Part shown: positions 26,341 to 35,082 of the stretch, one piece after another
Numbering within the stretch: position 1 is the stretch's first letter
Layout: every line of letters starts with the position of its first letter
Source of the DNA: Mycobacterium sp. 1274756.6
GTDB lineage: Bacteria > Actinomycetota > Actinomycetes > Mycobacteriales > Mycobacteriaceae
Assembly: GCF_001668625.1 (NCBI RefSeq)
Contig: NZ_LZLJ01000060.1
Coordinates: forward strand, 62,001 to 126,000
DNA length: 64,000 bases
Reading direction: 5' to 3'
The notes under the pieces: generated by a model
What the model saw: the letters and a program-made list of their open reading frames with translations, nothing else
The model's database searches: none
Told to the model about the DNA's origin: nothing
Translations under genes and position numbers: made by a program

Positions 26341-28044
26341 ATGAGTGAACTTGTTAGAAACATTCGCGTCCAACGATTCAAAGGATTAAAGGACGTAGAT
26401 TTGCCGCTCGGCACTGAACTGACTATACTCGTCGGGCCAAATAATTCGGGTAAAAGCAGTCTACTTCAGGCGATTCAATTTAGCGTATCGGTTGTCCAAA
26501 GCTTAGGCATGGACGGGATTGCGCGTTGGAACAACGAAAAGTTGACGGGGACGCTCTCGACAGATCAATTAGTGTACACCCCGCTGCGGGACATCCAGAT
26601 GCTTGCGCACGGCGGGACGCTCCGACAAAATAAAGAAACAGCGATTATCGTCGCAATAAACTCCGATATTGGATCAACCGAAATATCGGTCAGCCGAGGA
26701 AAGAATAAAAACATATCAATTCAGTGCACAGGGAAGATGCTCGGACAGCGTTTAAAACAACTAAATAATCCCTTCAGCGTTATCGCCCCAGGCCTCGCGG
26801 GGATTCCTTCATACGAAGAATTCAAGTCTGAAGGGATTGTTCGGCGTGCAGCAGCACGCGGAGACGCAAACAACGTCTTTCGAAATGTTCTATGGATTCT
26901 GCGTAATGATCCCCATGGATGGGACTGGTTTCAACGCCGGCTCCATGATGTTTTCCCTGATGTCGATATTGATGTAATTTTTGATGCTGCTAACGATGAA
27001 CATATCCGTGCCACAATCACACGTTCCGGAGCTATCCTGCCGATCGACGCCAGCGGAACTGGGGTTCTTCAGTTAGCCCAGGTTCTGGCCTATATTGGTG
27101 TCTACTCTCCTCAGCTTCTGATTCTGGACGAACCCGACGCGCACCTTCACCCTGATAATCAGCGAAAGCTAGTCCGACTCTTACATGATGTTGCCCGTGA
27201 AGGCCACGTCCAGGTGCTCATATCAACACACTCTCGACACATGCTCGACGCTGCTATCCCGACTGGCGCTACAGTTCACTGGGTACACTCCGGTCATATC
27301 TCCGATGCGCCCTTTGATGTAGTAAGTTCTTTGATGAACCTGGGCGCATTAGATGTCGGAGATCGACTGCGTCATGGCGATATTGGCACAGTAGTATTAA
27401 CGGAAGACTCGAGGCTAGAACCAATTAGAGCTTTGCTCGCAGCTAATGGATTAACTGAACCCGAAATAGACATTTGGAGTTATGGCTCATGTACTAAAAT
27501 TGACGCCGCAACTGCACTCGGACGCTTCATCTCCGAACATGCCCCAGGGACTAATATTTTGGTACACCGCGACCGGGATTATCTGTCCGATGATGACCTA
27601 AATGCAGTAATACAAAAAATATCGAATGTTGGATTATCGATGTTCACAACGCCCGGGACTGACATTGAATCTTATTTCTTGCAACAAGACCATATATTAA
27701 ATATTTATTCAGATATTGATTCAGATGAAATGATCAGTCTGATTCGCCAGGCAACCGAAGATACAAGGAACGACTCCCTAGAGAGGCTGATCAACGCGAG
27801 AGTCGAGAATGCCCATCGTAATCGAAAAAATGGACAGAAGCCACCCAATACGGGAAAAATCGCGACGCAAGCTCAGATCGATCTTGATGAACATCCGGAG
27901 CGTTATCGCCATGGAAAGAGCGTTTTAAGGCGATTTAATGCGCTCGTACAGGAGCGCCTTGGACGCGTTCGAAATATTTTTACAACATCAAACTCGCTAA
28001 AGTTTGTCGGCTACACAGATGCGCGTGACAATTCAATTGCGTGA
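26341..28044 (+). CDS. OLD-family-like AAA ATPase with a TOPRIM-like C-terminus
   Basis: This is a 567-residue protein from ATG 26341, which has AAGGG five bases upstream; ATG 26323 is an alternative. Walker A GPNNSGKSSLLQ is at 32-43 and the ABC-type Walker B region LLILDEPDAHLHPDNQ is near 259. The C-terminal third has VVLTEDSRLEPIRALL (acid near 354) and LVHRDRDYLSDDDL near 405, which together look like a TOPRIM nuclease core (Glu, then DxD). This architecture is that of OLD, Gabija GajA-type and related phage defence enzymes. GC content is far lower than the rest of the window. It sits between pglW and pglX as a stand-alone gene, which suggests an acquired defence cargo. Confidence 0.78.
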   Translation: MSELVRNIRVQRFKGLKDVDLPLGTELTILVGPNNSGKSSLLQAIQFSVSVVQSLGMDGIARWNNEKLTGTLSTDQLVYTPLRDIQMLAHGGTLRQNKETAIIVAINSDIGSTEISVSRGKNKNISIQCTGKMLGQRLKQLNNPFSVIAPGLAGIPSYEEFKSEGIVRRAAARGDANNVFRNVLWILRNDPHGWDWFQRRLHDVFPDVDIDVIFDAANDEHIRATITRSGAILPIDASGTGVLQLAQVLAYIGVYSPQLLILDEPDAHLHPDNQRKLVRLLHDVAREGHVQVLISTHSRHMLDAAIPTGATVHWVHSGHISDAPFDVVSSLMNLGALDVGDRLRHGDIGTVVLTEDSRLEPIRALLAANGLTEPEIDIWSYGSCTKIDAATALGRFISEHAPGTNILVHRDRDYLSDDDLNAVIQKISNVGLSMFTTPGTDIESYFLQQDHILNIYSDIDSDEMISLIRQATEDTRNDSLERLINARVENAHRNRKNGQKPPNTGKIATQAQIDLDEHPERYRHGKSVLRRFNALVQERLGRVRNIFTTSNSLKFVGYTDARDNSIA

Positions 28045-28084
28045 TACGCAAAACGACAAAGAAATCAAAACCATGACTACGTAC

Positions 28085-28395
28085 TCGTCACCGGTCAGTG
28101 ACGTTCGAGGTGTCAGCTGGGCTGCATCGCGGATACGGCGACGCGCCTCGGCGTAGCTGATGCGGAGCCGGTCGGCGATCGCCTTGTGCGGCATATCGCC
28201 AAGCCGATCTGCGCCCTCGGCGGCGATGCTGTTCGCGACACGGTGGCTGATGGCAACTTGGCGTCGCAGCGCCGTCTCCAACTTCTCCAAAACGTCTAGC
28301 CGGGCCGCTGGGGTCAGCGCCGCGATGTCGAGGTCAGCAAGCTCGGCGACTGCGGTGTCGAGTGCACCGAGTTCACTGGTCGCCACCGAATCCAT
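28085..28395 (-). pseudogene. 13E12/DUF222 family protein, N-terminal remnant
   Basis: The frame from ATG 28395 encodes about 103 residues of the N-terminal DUF222 region of the mycobacterial 13E12 repeat family (AARLDVLEKLETALRRQ, HRVANSIAAEGADRLGD, RRIRDAAQLTPRTSLTGD). Homology ends abruptly at about 28085, where the sequence turns into AT-rich DNA next to the ATPase gene and the frame stops at 28033. The full family is several hundred residues and ends in an HNH nuclease domain, which is missing here. The break marks the right edge of the AT-rich insert. 13E12 repeats are known attachment sites of the mycobacterial element phiRv1. Confidence 0.75.
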
Positions 28396-28574
28396 ACATC
28401 GAACAATAGTGGCGCTCCTAGAGTTTTAGTCGGCGCCTTCTTGCTGTTCAGCGAAATTTCCTGTTGAGGTTCAACTACTTCGGTGTTTCGTCGGGGTAAT
28501 TGAGGGACGCGCACGCGGTGTGCCTCTAGGTTTCGGGGTTACCACACCAACCTCAACCGCAAGGAACGATCCGC

Positions 28575-28656
28575 GTGCGCGTCAGTACTGCATTTAACCG
28601 TCTTCTGCAGATCCCCGGGGCCACGGTCACCGATGTCGTCATCGACGCCGGTGAGA
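28575..28656 (+). pseudogene. ISL3-family transposase, 5' fragment
   Basis: GTG 28575 starts VRVSTAFNRLLQIPGATVT and runs into DAGE, the N-terminus of ISL3 transposases, before the IS256 element interrupts it at 28657. It continues in the same frame at 30126. An AAGGA site lies upstream at 28560-28565. Confidence 0.75.
28649..28656. repeat. Target site duplication (left copy)
   Basis: CGGTGAGA directly before the left end of the IS256 element; an identical copy is at 30119-30126. Eight bp is a normal duplication length for IS256-family transposition. Confidence 0.85.
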
Positions 28657-28683
28657 GAGCGTGTCAAGTTTTCTGTGTAAGTC
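28657..28683. repeat. IS256 left terminal inverted repeat
   Basis: 27 bp imperfect inverted repeat pairing with 30092-30118; shared cores are GTGTCA and TCTGTGTA. Confidence 0.75.
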
Positions 28684-28711
28684 GTCTGCCTGGATAGTTC
28701 GGTTGTGGTGC

Positions 28712-30067
28712 TTATAGGTACGGCTCGATGCGGTCTGGGTAGACCAGCGTGAGCTGTTCGAGGGGCTTCTTCCAGTTGGTGACCACCTGGCCTTCCACGA
28801 GTCGTCCGGGGGCTGTTCGGCAACGTTTCTGGCCGCGTTCCTTGGCCCGCTCAGCGGCTCGTTTGTCCTCGATGTTGCAGATCGTCAGCCACAGCAACTT
28901 CACCACGGCGGCGTCGTTAGGGAACTGACCGCGAGTTTTGATGACTTTGCGCATCTGGTAGTTCAGCGACTCGATGGAGTTCGTCGTGTAGATCACCCGT
29001 CGCAGTTCCGGCGGGAACGCCAAAAACGGAATGAACTGCTGCCAGGATCGATCGAAAGCCCTGGTCACCGTCGGGTTCTTGGAGCCCAATTCCGATGCGG
29101 CGAAAGCATCGAGCTCGGCGCGAGCAGCTTCAGCGTCAACCGCGGTGTAGACCGGTTTGAGGGCGTTAGCCACGGCCTTGCGGTCGCTGTAGGAGACGAA
29201 CCGCAGCGCGTTGCGGATCAGGTGCACCACGCACGTTTGCACGGTGGCTTGTGACCAGGTGGCCGCGATCGCCTCGGGGAAGCCGGTCAACCCGTCGCAG
29301 CAGACGATCAGCACATCGCGGATCCCGCGGTTGGCCAGGTCAGCACAGACCGACGCCCAAAACGCCGCGCCTTCGTTGTTTTGAACCCAGATGCCCAGGA
29401 CGTGCTTGATCCCGGCCATATCGACCCCTACGGCGATGTGAGCGGCCTTGTTGCGGGTGTGGCCGCCGTCTTTGACCTTCACGATCATCGCGTCGAGGTA
29501 GATCACCGGATACAGCGGCTCCAGCGGCCGGCGCTGCCAGGCAAGGACCTCATCGGAGATCTCGTCGACGATCTTGGAGATCGTCTCATGTGAGACTTCG
29601 GTGCCGATCGTGGACGCCAGGTGAAATTGAATATCCCGCAACGTCATTCCGCCGGCATAAAGCGAGATGATCATGTCGTCGAGGCCCCCGATGCGGCGTT
29701 GGCCCTTGGGCACCAGGCGCGGGGTGAACGAACCATCCCGATCTCGAGGTACCTCCAAAGGCACCGGGCCCGCCTCTGTCAGCACCGTCTTGGGCGAAGA
29801 GCCGTTACGGGCATTGGGCAGCTCCCGCCCGATCGGATCACCCTTCTCATATCCCAGGTGATCCGTCAGCTCGGCCGTCAGCCCCCGCTCCAAGGCGAGC
29901 TTGATCAGGCCGGGCAACAAGCCGCCCTCACCAGTCAGGGCAACCTCACCAGTATCAATCTGAGCCAGCAGTTCATCCACTGCGCCAGAGGCCCGAAGCG
30001 CCTCGGCCATCTCCACCGTGGAACCAGCCTCAACCAGCTGCGGATCCACATCCTTGTCTGTCGTCAC
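28712..30067 (-). CDS. IS256-family transposase
   Basis: This is a 451-residue transposase of the mutator/IS256 family. The DDE acids are recognisable: IYLDAMIVKVKDGG, VLIVCCDGLTGFPEAI (followed by VQTCVVHLIRNAL, the C/H-rich family signature), and the Glu of TTNSIESLNYQMRK. The N-terminus (MTTDKDVDPQLVEAG) and the central DHLGYEKGDPIG block are typical. The length is complete and there is no frame damage, so the element may still be active. Confidence 0.95.
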   Translation of the reverse strand: MTTDKDVDPQLVEAGSTVEMAEALRASGAVDELLAQIDTGEVALTGEGGLLPGLIKLALERGLTAELTDHLGYEKGDPIGRELPNARNGSSPKTVLTEAGPVPLEVPRDRDGSFTPRLVPKGQRRIGGLDDMIISLYAGGMTLRDIQFHLASTIGTEVSHETISKIVDEISDEVLAWQRRPLEPLYPVIYLDAMIVKVKDGGHTRNKAAHIAVGVDMAGIKHVLGIWVQNNEGAAFWASVCADLANRGIRDVLIVCCDGLTGFPEAIAATWSQATVQTCVVHLIRNALRFVSYSDRKAVANALKPVYTAVDAEAARAELDAFAASELGSKNPTVTRAFDRSWQQFIPFLAFPPELRRVIYTTNSIESLNYQMRKVIKTRGQFPNDAAVVKLLWLTICNIEDKRAAERAKERGQKRCRTAPGRLVEGQVVTNWKKPLEQLTLVYPDRIEPYL

Positions 30068-30091
30068 GTCCTGAGATCCTTCCGTTTCCCG

Positions 30092-30118
30092 GACCTACAC
30101 AGACCATCTGACACCCCC
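30092..30118. repeat. IS256 right terminal inverted repeat
   Basis: Right end of the element; the reverse complement starts GGGGGTGTCAG and matches the left end at 28657-28683. Confidence 0.75.
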
Positions 30119-30126
30119 CGGTGAGA
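30119..30126. repeat. Target site duplication (right copy)
   Basis: CGGTGAGA, identical to 28649-28656. Confidence 0.85.
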
Positions 30127-31259
30127 TCGAAGTCAGCCTCCGACCCAAGGCTCGGCTGCTGCGCTGCCCGTGCGGCAAACGCTCCCGCTCGCTTTATGAC
30201 CGACGCCGCCGGCGGTGGCGCCATCTAGATCTTTCCCGTGCCCGACTGTGGCTGGTCTACGACATCCGCCGCATCGATTGCCCCAACTGCGGGGTGACCA
30301 CCGAGGAATTACCCTGGGCCCGGCCCGGCGCCCGCCATACACGCGACTTCGAGGACATGGTGCTATGGCTGGCCCAACGCACCGACCGCACCTCGGTGGC
30401 CACGTTGATGCGCTGCGCCTGGGAAACCGTCACTGCAATCATCAACCGCGGCGTGGCCGAGCTGCTTGACCAGCGCCGCCTACAGACGCTCTACCGCATC
30501 GGGGTCGATGAGATCTGCTACCGCCATCCCCACCGGTACCTGACCATCGTCGGCGATCACGACAACGGCACCGTCGTCGACATCCAGCCCGGGCGCAGCG
30601 AGCAATCTCTGACCAACTTCTATGCCACCCAAACCGATTCAGCGCTCGCCCAGATCGAAGCGGTCAGCATGGACGTCTCCCGCGCCTACACCAGTGCCAC
30701 CACCGCAGCGGTCCCACACGCGGTCATCTGCTACGACGGTTTCCACATCATGCAATGGGTCAACCGCGCTCTTGACCGCGTCTTCGCCGAATCGATTCGC
30801 CTCCCCGGGCACGCCACAGCCGATTGGAGAGCCGCCCGCTGGGCGCTGCGCACCGGCGAAGACAAGCTCACCGACGACAAACGCGCCCTAATCAATCAGA
30901 TCGCACGTTCCAACCGTCGTATAGGCCGTGCCTGGACGCTTAAAGAACAAGCGCGTGACCTCTATCGCTACGACCACGAACCCGGCGCCGCCCGCAGACT
31001 GCTCAAAGCCTGGATCACCGCGGCCAAGCGTTCCCGCATCCCCGCCTTCGTCGCGCTGGGCAAACGCTTTGAGGTCTACTTCGACCCCATCTTGGCGGCC
31101 ATCGAACTTCGCATCTCCAACGCCCTCATCGAAGGCATCAACAGCAAGATCCGCCTCATCAACGCCCGCGGCTACGGACACCACTCCGCACAAACCCTGA
31201 CCTCAATGATCTACCTCTGCCTAGGAGGACTGCAGGTCACACTCCCCACAAGAACCTGA
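30126..31259 (+). pseudogene. ISL3-family transposase, 3' fragment
   Basis: This in-frame continuation of the 5' fragment adds 377 residues. It begins with a zinc-ribbon pattern (LLRCPCGKRSRS and RRIDCPNCGVTTEEL). The catalytic DDE acids are GVDEICYRH, SMDVSRAYTSATT and ALIEGINSKIRLINARGYG, and the ISL3 tail HHSAQTLTSMIYLCLGG is intact. An ATG at 30294 could give a shortened 321-residue protein without the DNA-binding ribbon; that product is unlikely to transpose. The gene as a whole is inactivated by the IS256 insertion. Confidence 0.85.
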
Positions 31260-31512
31260 GGAGCCGCACAATAGTTCGAACACCTGTCGAGAATCCGACA
31301 CTGGCCGTTCGAGACCAGGGGTTATTCACAGTCCGAGATTGCTCCACAGGCTGCCGGTCGCGGGCGGCGTGGTTTCGGCGCACGCGCCCCGATCAACGTC
31401 GGTCACGCCAAGTGTCTGCGTTGATCGGTAAGTTCGTCGCAAACTGTCAAGTCAGGTAACCGCCGGGCCAGTCGGCCTCGGCGAGTCAGCCGAGCGAACC
31501 AACGAGGAGTGC
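31260..31512. other. Intergenic region before pglX
   Basis: 253 bp between the ISL3 element and pglX. After the insertion this region must supply the promoter for pglX-brxHI, unless transcription reads through from the insertion sequences. AACGAGGAG at 31501-31509 is the pglX ribosome binding site. No coding frame is seen. Confidence 0.45.
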
Positions 31513-34500
31513 ATGGTGGCGCAGTGGACCGGCGATGACCTGGTAGCAGCGCTGCGGCGGCTGGTCGGTGATGTGGAGGCCGATCTGCGTGCCCGGGTCG
31601 ATGGCGTCGACGCCGATACCCGTGACGCAGGGGTGCTGGAGGCATGGCGGGCCGACTACGACGCCGCAGTGGCCGCCGAGCGGAGCGCGGCCTCCTGGCA
31701 GGCGTGGCGTGACGAGCGGGTGACCCAGGCTGCGGTGGCGTGGGTGTTGCTGACGGTGTTCGCCCGCTACTGCGAAGACAACGCCTTGGTCTCCCCTCGT
31801 TGGATCGCCGGCGCCAACGCTGATGAGCGCGGCCAGGCGCTAGATGCGCGCCGCGCCTATTTTCAGGACCACCCCGAGCACACCGACCGGGAGTGGCTGG
31901 GCCAGATCATCGAGCATTTCGACGGCTACCCTGCCACCGCCGGGCTGGTCGATGCCTACTCACCGCTGCATTTGGTCGCCCCGTCCGGGGATGCGGCGCG
32001 GGCGGTGTTGGAGTTCTGGTGGCAACAAGACGACGACGGCAACCCCCGCTACAGCTTCGCCGGTGTTGACACCCGTTTCCTCGGCGACATCTACCAAGAC
32101 CTCTCCGAGCACGCCAAGAAAACCTACGCGCTGCTGCAGACCCCGGAGTTCGTCGAAGAGTTCATCCTCGACCAGACGATGGAGCCCGCCCTGGCTGACC
32201 GGCCGCTGGCTGGGTTCACCGTGATCGACCCGACCTGCGGATCCGGGCACTTCCTACTCGGGGCTTTTCACCGGCTCCACGCCCGCTGGCAAGCACACGC
32301 TCCCGGGCTGGGTGCACGCGAGTTGGTGGCCAAGGCCCTGGATGGGGTGTACGGGGTGGACGTCAACCCCTTCGCAGTCGCGATCGCCCGCTTCCGGCTG
32401 ATGGTAGCGGCCCTGCACGCGGCAGGTGACACCAGCATCGAGCAACGCATCGGCTACAAGCCGCACCTTGCAGCCGGCGACAGCTTGTTGTGGGGGGCGC
32501 CGCAGCAGCTGCTGCCTGAAGACCTGTTGGCAGGACCACGGGTGCGTGCCCATAGAACCGAAGACGCCACTGTACTGACCGCGATATTGCAGCGCGAGCA
32601 CGATGTGGTGGTGGGCAACCCGCCGTACATCACCGTCAAAGATGCCGCTCTCAACGCCACCTACCGCACCCTGTACAGCTCGTGTCACCGGCAGTACGCG
32701 CTGACGGTGCCGTTCATGGAACTGTTCTACCGGCTGGCCCACCCGGCTGATGGTGAGCGGCCGGCGGGCTGGGTCGGCCAGATCACCTCGAACTCTTTCA
32801 TGAAACGCGAATTCGGATTGAAGTTGATTGAGCAGTTCTTGCCGACGGTCGATCTGCGGACGGTCGTCGACACTTCCGGCGCGTATATCCCCGGACATGG
32901 GACTCCGACGATGATTCTGGTTGGGCGGAATAGAGCGCCGTCGGGTGAGACCCTGCGGGCAGTGCTGGGGGTTCGCGGGGAACCTGGTCGGCCGGACAAC
33001 CCGACGAAGGGGCTGGTGTGGGTCAGCATTGTCGATCACATTGACGAGCCAGGATTTGAAAACGATTACATCGGCGTAGCCGATCTACCGCGTACTAACC
33101 TCAATGCGCACCCGTGGAGCCTCAGCGGTGGCGGAGCAGTAGAACTCATCAATCGTGTCGAAGCCCAAGGTAGCGATCGCTTAGTCGACCATGTGTGCCG
33201 TATTGGTTTCCAGGCGATGAGTCATGCCGATGAGGAGTTCACTCGACCGTTGGCGTGGAAGACACGATACAAGTGCGACAGCGCTTTCTGGCCACCTCTG
33301 GGCGTCGGTACAAATGTACGTGACTACAGCGTCAAGTTCCCCGACGTTACGTGGTTTCCCTATACAGAAGGCCACCTCATCGACGGGGTATCGGCAGAAC
33401 ATGCTGCAACTGCGCTGTGGGCATATCGAGCAAGCCTCGAATCGCGTGCTACGTTCGGCGGACAGACATATCGATCGGCCGGGCGCCGCTGGTACGAGTG
33501 GCATCAAGTACCTGAGGACCGAGGCACATCAACATTGTCCATCGGATTTCCATCTATCGCTACGCATAACCATTTCGTGCTGAATTCCGGTGAGCAAGTG
33601 TTCAAGCAGTCGGCGCCGGTAATCAAACTGGCGGCCAGCGCGACGGTGGAAGATCATCTGCGGTTGTTGAGCGTGTTGAATTCATCCGTAGCCTGCTTCT
33701 GGCTCAAACAACACAGTCAGAAGAAGGGGGGCGGTGGTCATGGCGGCGGGTCAGCGGCCAACGCCTGGTCCCACACTTACGATTTCAACGGGACTACTCT
33801 CAAAGATTTCCCTCTCCCCGCCACCACACCCGCCGAGCGCGCCGAGCTACTCGACAACCTCGCCCACGAGCTGCAGCACCAGTCGCCCGCCGAGGTGGTA
33901 GCCCGTCAGGTGCCCACTGCCGCCGTCCTGGAAGCCGCCCGCACCGAGACGGAGCGGTTGCGCGGGTTGATGATCGCCCATCAGGAAGAACTCGACTGGG
34001 ACTACTACCGCATCTACGGGCTGATCGACGAAGACCTCACCTACTCCGGCGAGCTACCCGCGATCACATCGTCCGAGCGGGTGTTCGCCATTGTGCTAGG
34101 CCGAAAACTCGCGGCCGGCGAGTCAGACACCACCTGGTTCACCCACCACAACCACCGTTTCACCCCGCACACGGACATCCCCGCGCACCTGCCGGCTGAC
34201 TACCGCGAGCTGCTACAGCGCCGCCTGGACGTCATCGCCACCAACAAGCACATCCGGCTGCTGGAGCGCCCCGAGTACAAGCGCCGCTGGTCAACCGAAC
34301 CGTGGGACAAACAAGTCACCGCCGCGCTGCGCCAGTGGCTGCTCGACCGGGTGGAAAACCGCGAGCTGTGGTCCGACCGCGACGGCCGGCCCACTCCGCA
34401 GTCGGTGGCGCAGTTGGCTGATCGGCTTGACCGCGGTGAGGACTTCCGCAAAACCCTGCGGCTGTGGGCCGGTGATGCCAGTGCGGCGACCGGCACCGCG

Positions 34501-35082
34501 CTGGCGAAGCTGCTGGCCGATGAGGCGGTGCCGTTCCTGGCGGCCTACCGCTACAAGCCGGCCGGGCTGGATAAGCGCGCCGTCTGGGAGCACACCTGGG
34601 CGTTGCAGCGCCGCGAAGACGCCGGTGAAAAACTCGACACTCCGATCCCGGTGCCCCCGAAATACAAGTCCAGCGACTTCACCAAAACCGCCTATTGGTC
34701 GCATCGCGGCAAACTCGATGTGCCCAAAGAACGATTCATCTCCTACCCCAATGCCGGACGGGACAGCGACCCCACCGGGCTACTCGGCTGGGCCGGCTGG
34801 GACCACGCCCAGCAAGCCCTCGCGTTAGCCGGGCTGATCAGTACCCGCATTGATGAAGGCTGGGACACCGCAAAACTGGTTCCGCTGCTGGCCGGGCTAC
34901 ACGAACTGGCACCCTGGGTACACCAGTGGCACCACCAGATCGACCCCGACTACGGCGAATCCGTAGCCGACGTCATCGACGCCGAACTCACCGCACGCCT
35001 AGCCGAACACCACCTGACCGTCACCGACTTGACCACCTGGCGGCCCGAACCGACCCGACGCGGACGAAGGAGTAAAACATGA
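31513..35082 (+). CDS. pglX: PglX, BREX type 2 adenine-specific DNA methyltransferase
   Basis: This is a 1189-residue N6-adenine methyltransferase. The SAM motif [17 protein letters not shown] is near residue 238 and the catalytic NPPY is in [16 protein letters not shown] near 369. The Gly-rich [16 protein letters not shown] segment near 735 is usual in this family. It modifies host DNA so that BREX can recognise unmodified phage DNA. The ATG at 31513 follows GAGGAG; GTG 31516 is equally possible. The stop overlaps pglY by 4 bp (ATGA). Residues ~510-760 (33050-33780) have lower GC and different codon use than the rest, which fits an exchanged target-recognition region. Confidence 0.95.
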   Translation: MVAQWTGDDLVAALRRLVGDVEADLRARVDGVDADTRDAGVLEAWRADYDAAVAAERSAASWQAWRDERVTQAAVAWVLLTVFARYCEDNALVSPRWIAGANADERGQALDARRAYFQDHPEHTDREWLGQIIEHFDGYPATAGLVDAYSPLHLVAPSGDAARAVLEFWWQQDDDGNPRYSFAGVDTRFLGDIYQDLSEHAKKTYALLQTPEFVEEFILDQTMEPALADRPLAGFTVIDPTCGSGHFLLGAFHRLHARWQAHAPGLGARELVAKALDGVYGVDVNPFAVAIARFRLMVAALHAAGDTSIEQRIGYKPHLAAGDSLLWGAPQQLLPEDLLAGPRVRAHRTEDATVLTAILQREHDVVVGNPPYITVKDAALNATYRTLYSSCHRQYALTVPFMELFYRLAHPADGERPAGWVGQITSNSFMKREFGLKLIEQFLPTVDLRTVVDTSGAYIPGHGTPTMILVGRNRAPSGETLRAVLGVRGEPGRPDNPTKGLVWVSIVDHIDEPGFENDYIGVADLPRTNLNAHPWSLSGGGAVELINRVEAQGSDRLVDHVCRIGFQAMSHADEEFTRPLAWKTRYKCDSAFWPPLGVGTNVRDYSVKFPDVTWFPYTEGHLIDGVSAEHAATALWAYRASLESRATFGGQTYRSAGRRWYEWHQVPEDRGTSTLSIGFPSIATHNHFVLNSGEQVFKQSAPVIKLAASATVEDHLRLLSVLNSSVACFWLKQHSQKKGGGGHGGGSAANAWSHTYDFNGTTLKDFPLPATTPAERAELLDNLAHELQHQSPAEVVARQVPTAAVLEAARTETERLRGLMIAHQEELDWDYYRIYGLIDEDLTYSGELPAITSSERVFAIVLGRKLAAGESDTTWFTHHNHRFTPHTDIPAHLPADYRELLQRRLDVIATNKHIRLLERPEYKRRWSTEPWDKQVTAALRQWLLDRVENRELWSDRDGRPTPQSVAQLADRLDRGEDFRKTLRLWAGDASAATGTALAKLLADEAVPFLAAYRYKPAGLDKRAVWEHTWALQRREDAGEKLDTPIPVPPKYKSSDFTKTAYWSHRGKLDVPKERFISYPNAGRDSDPTGLLGWAGWDHAQQALALAGLISTRIDEGWDTAKLVPLLAGLHELAPWVHQWHHQIDPDYGESVADVIDAELTARLAEHHLTVTDLTTWRPEPTRRGRRSKT

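Larger units (their letters stand above)
28657..30118 (-). mobile_element. IS256-family insertion sequence, intact, 1462 bp
   Basis: The element has one complete transposase gene and terminal inverted repeats of about 27 bp: the left end begins GAGCGTGTCAAGTTTTCTGT, and the right end read in reverse begins GGGGGTGTCAGATGGTCTGT. It is flanked by CGGTGAGA on both sides. It was inserted into the ISL3 transposase gene after codon 27. Size and organisation match IS256-family elements of mycobacteria. It appears recent because the duplication is perfect and the transposase is undamaged. Confidence 0.88.
28518..31270 (+). mobile_element. ISL3-family insertion sequence, interrupted by an IS256 element
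   Basis: Both ends of one ISL3-type transposase gene flank the IS256 element: residues 1-27 at 28575-28655 and the rest at 30126-31259. Removing the inner element and one 8 bp duplicate restores the frame exactly (VVIDAGE|IEVSLRPK). The outer ends are only approximate: GTGTGCCTCTAGG near 28518 looks like an imperfect match to the reverse complement of CCTGAGGAGCCGCAC near 31255-31267. No clear 8 bp target duplication was found for the outer element. Confidence 0.7.

Noticed and set aside
31260-31512. Possible remainder of the 13E12 gene
   Set aside because: No coding match to the family was recognisable in any frame.
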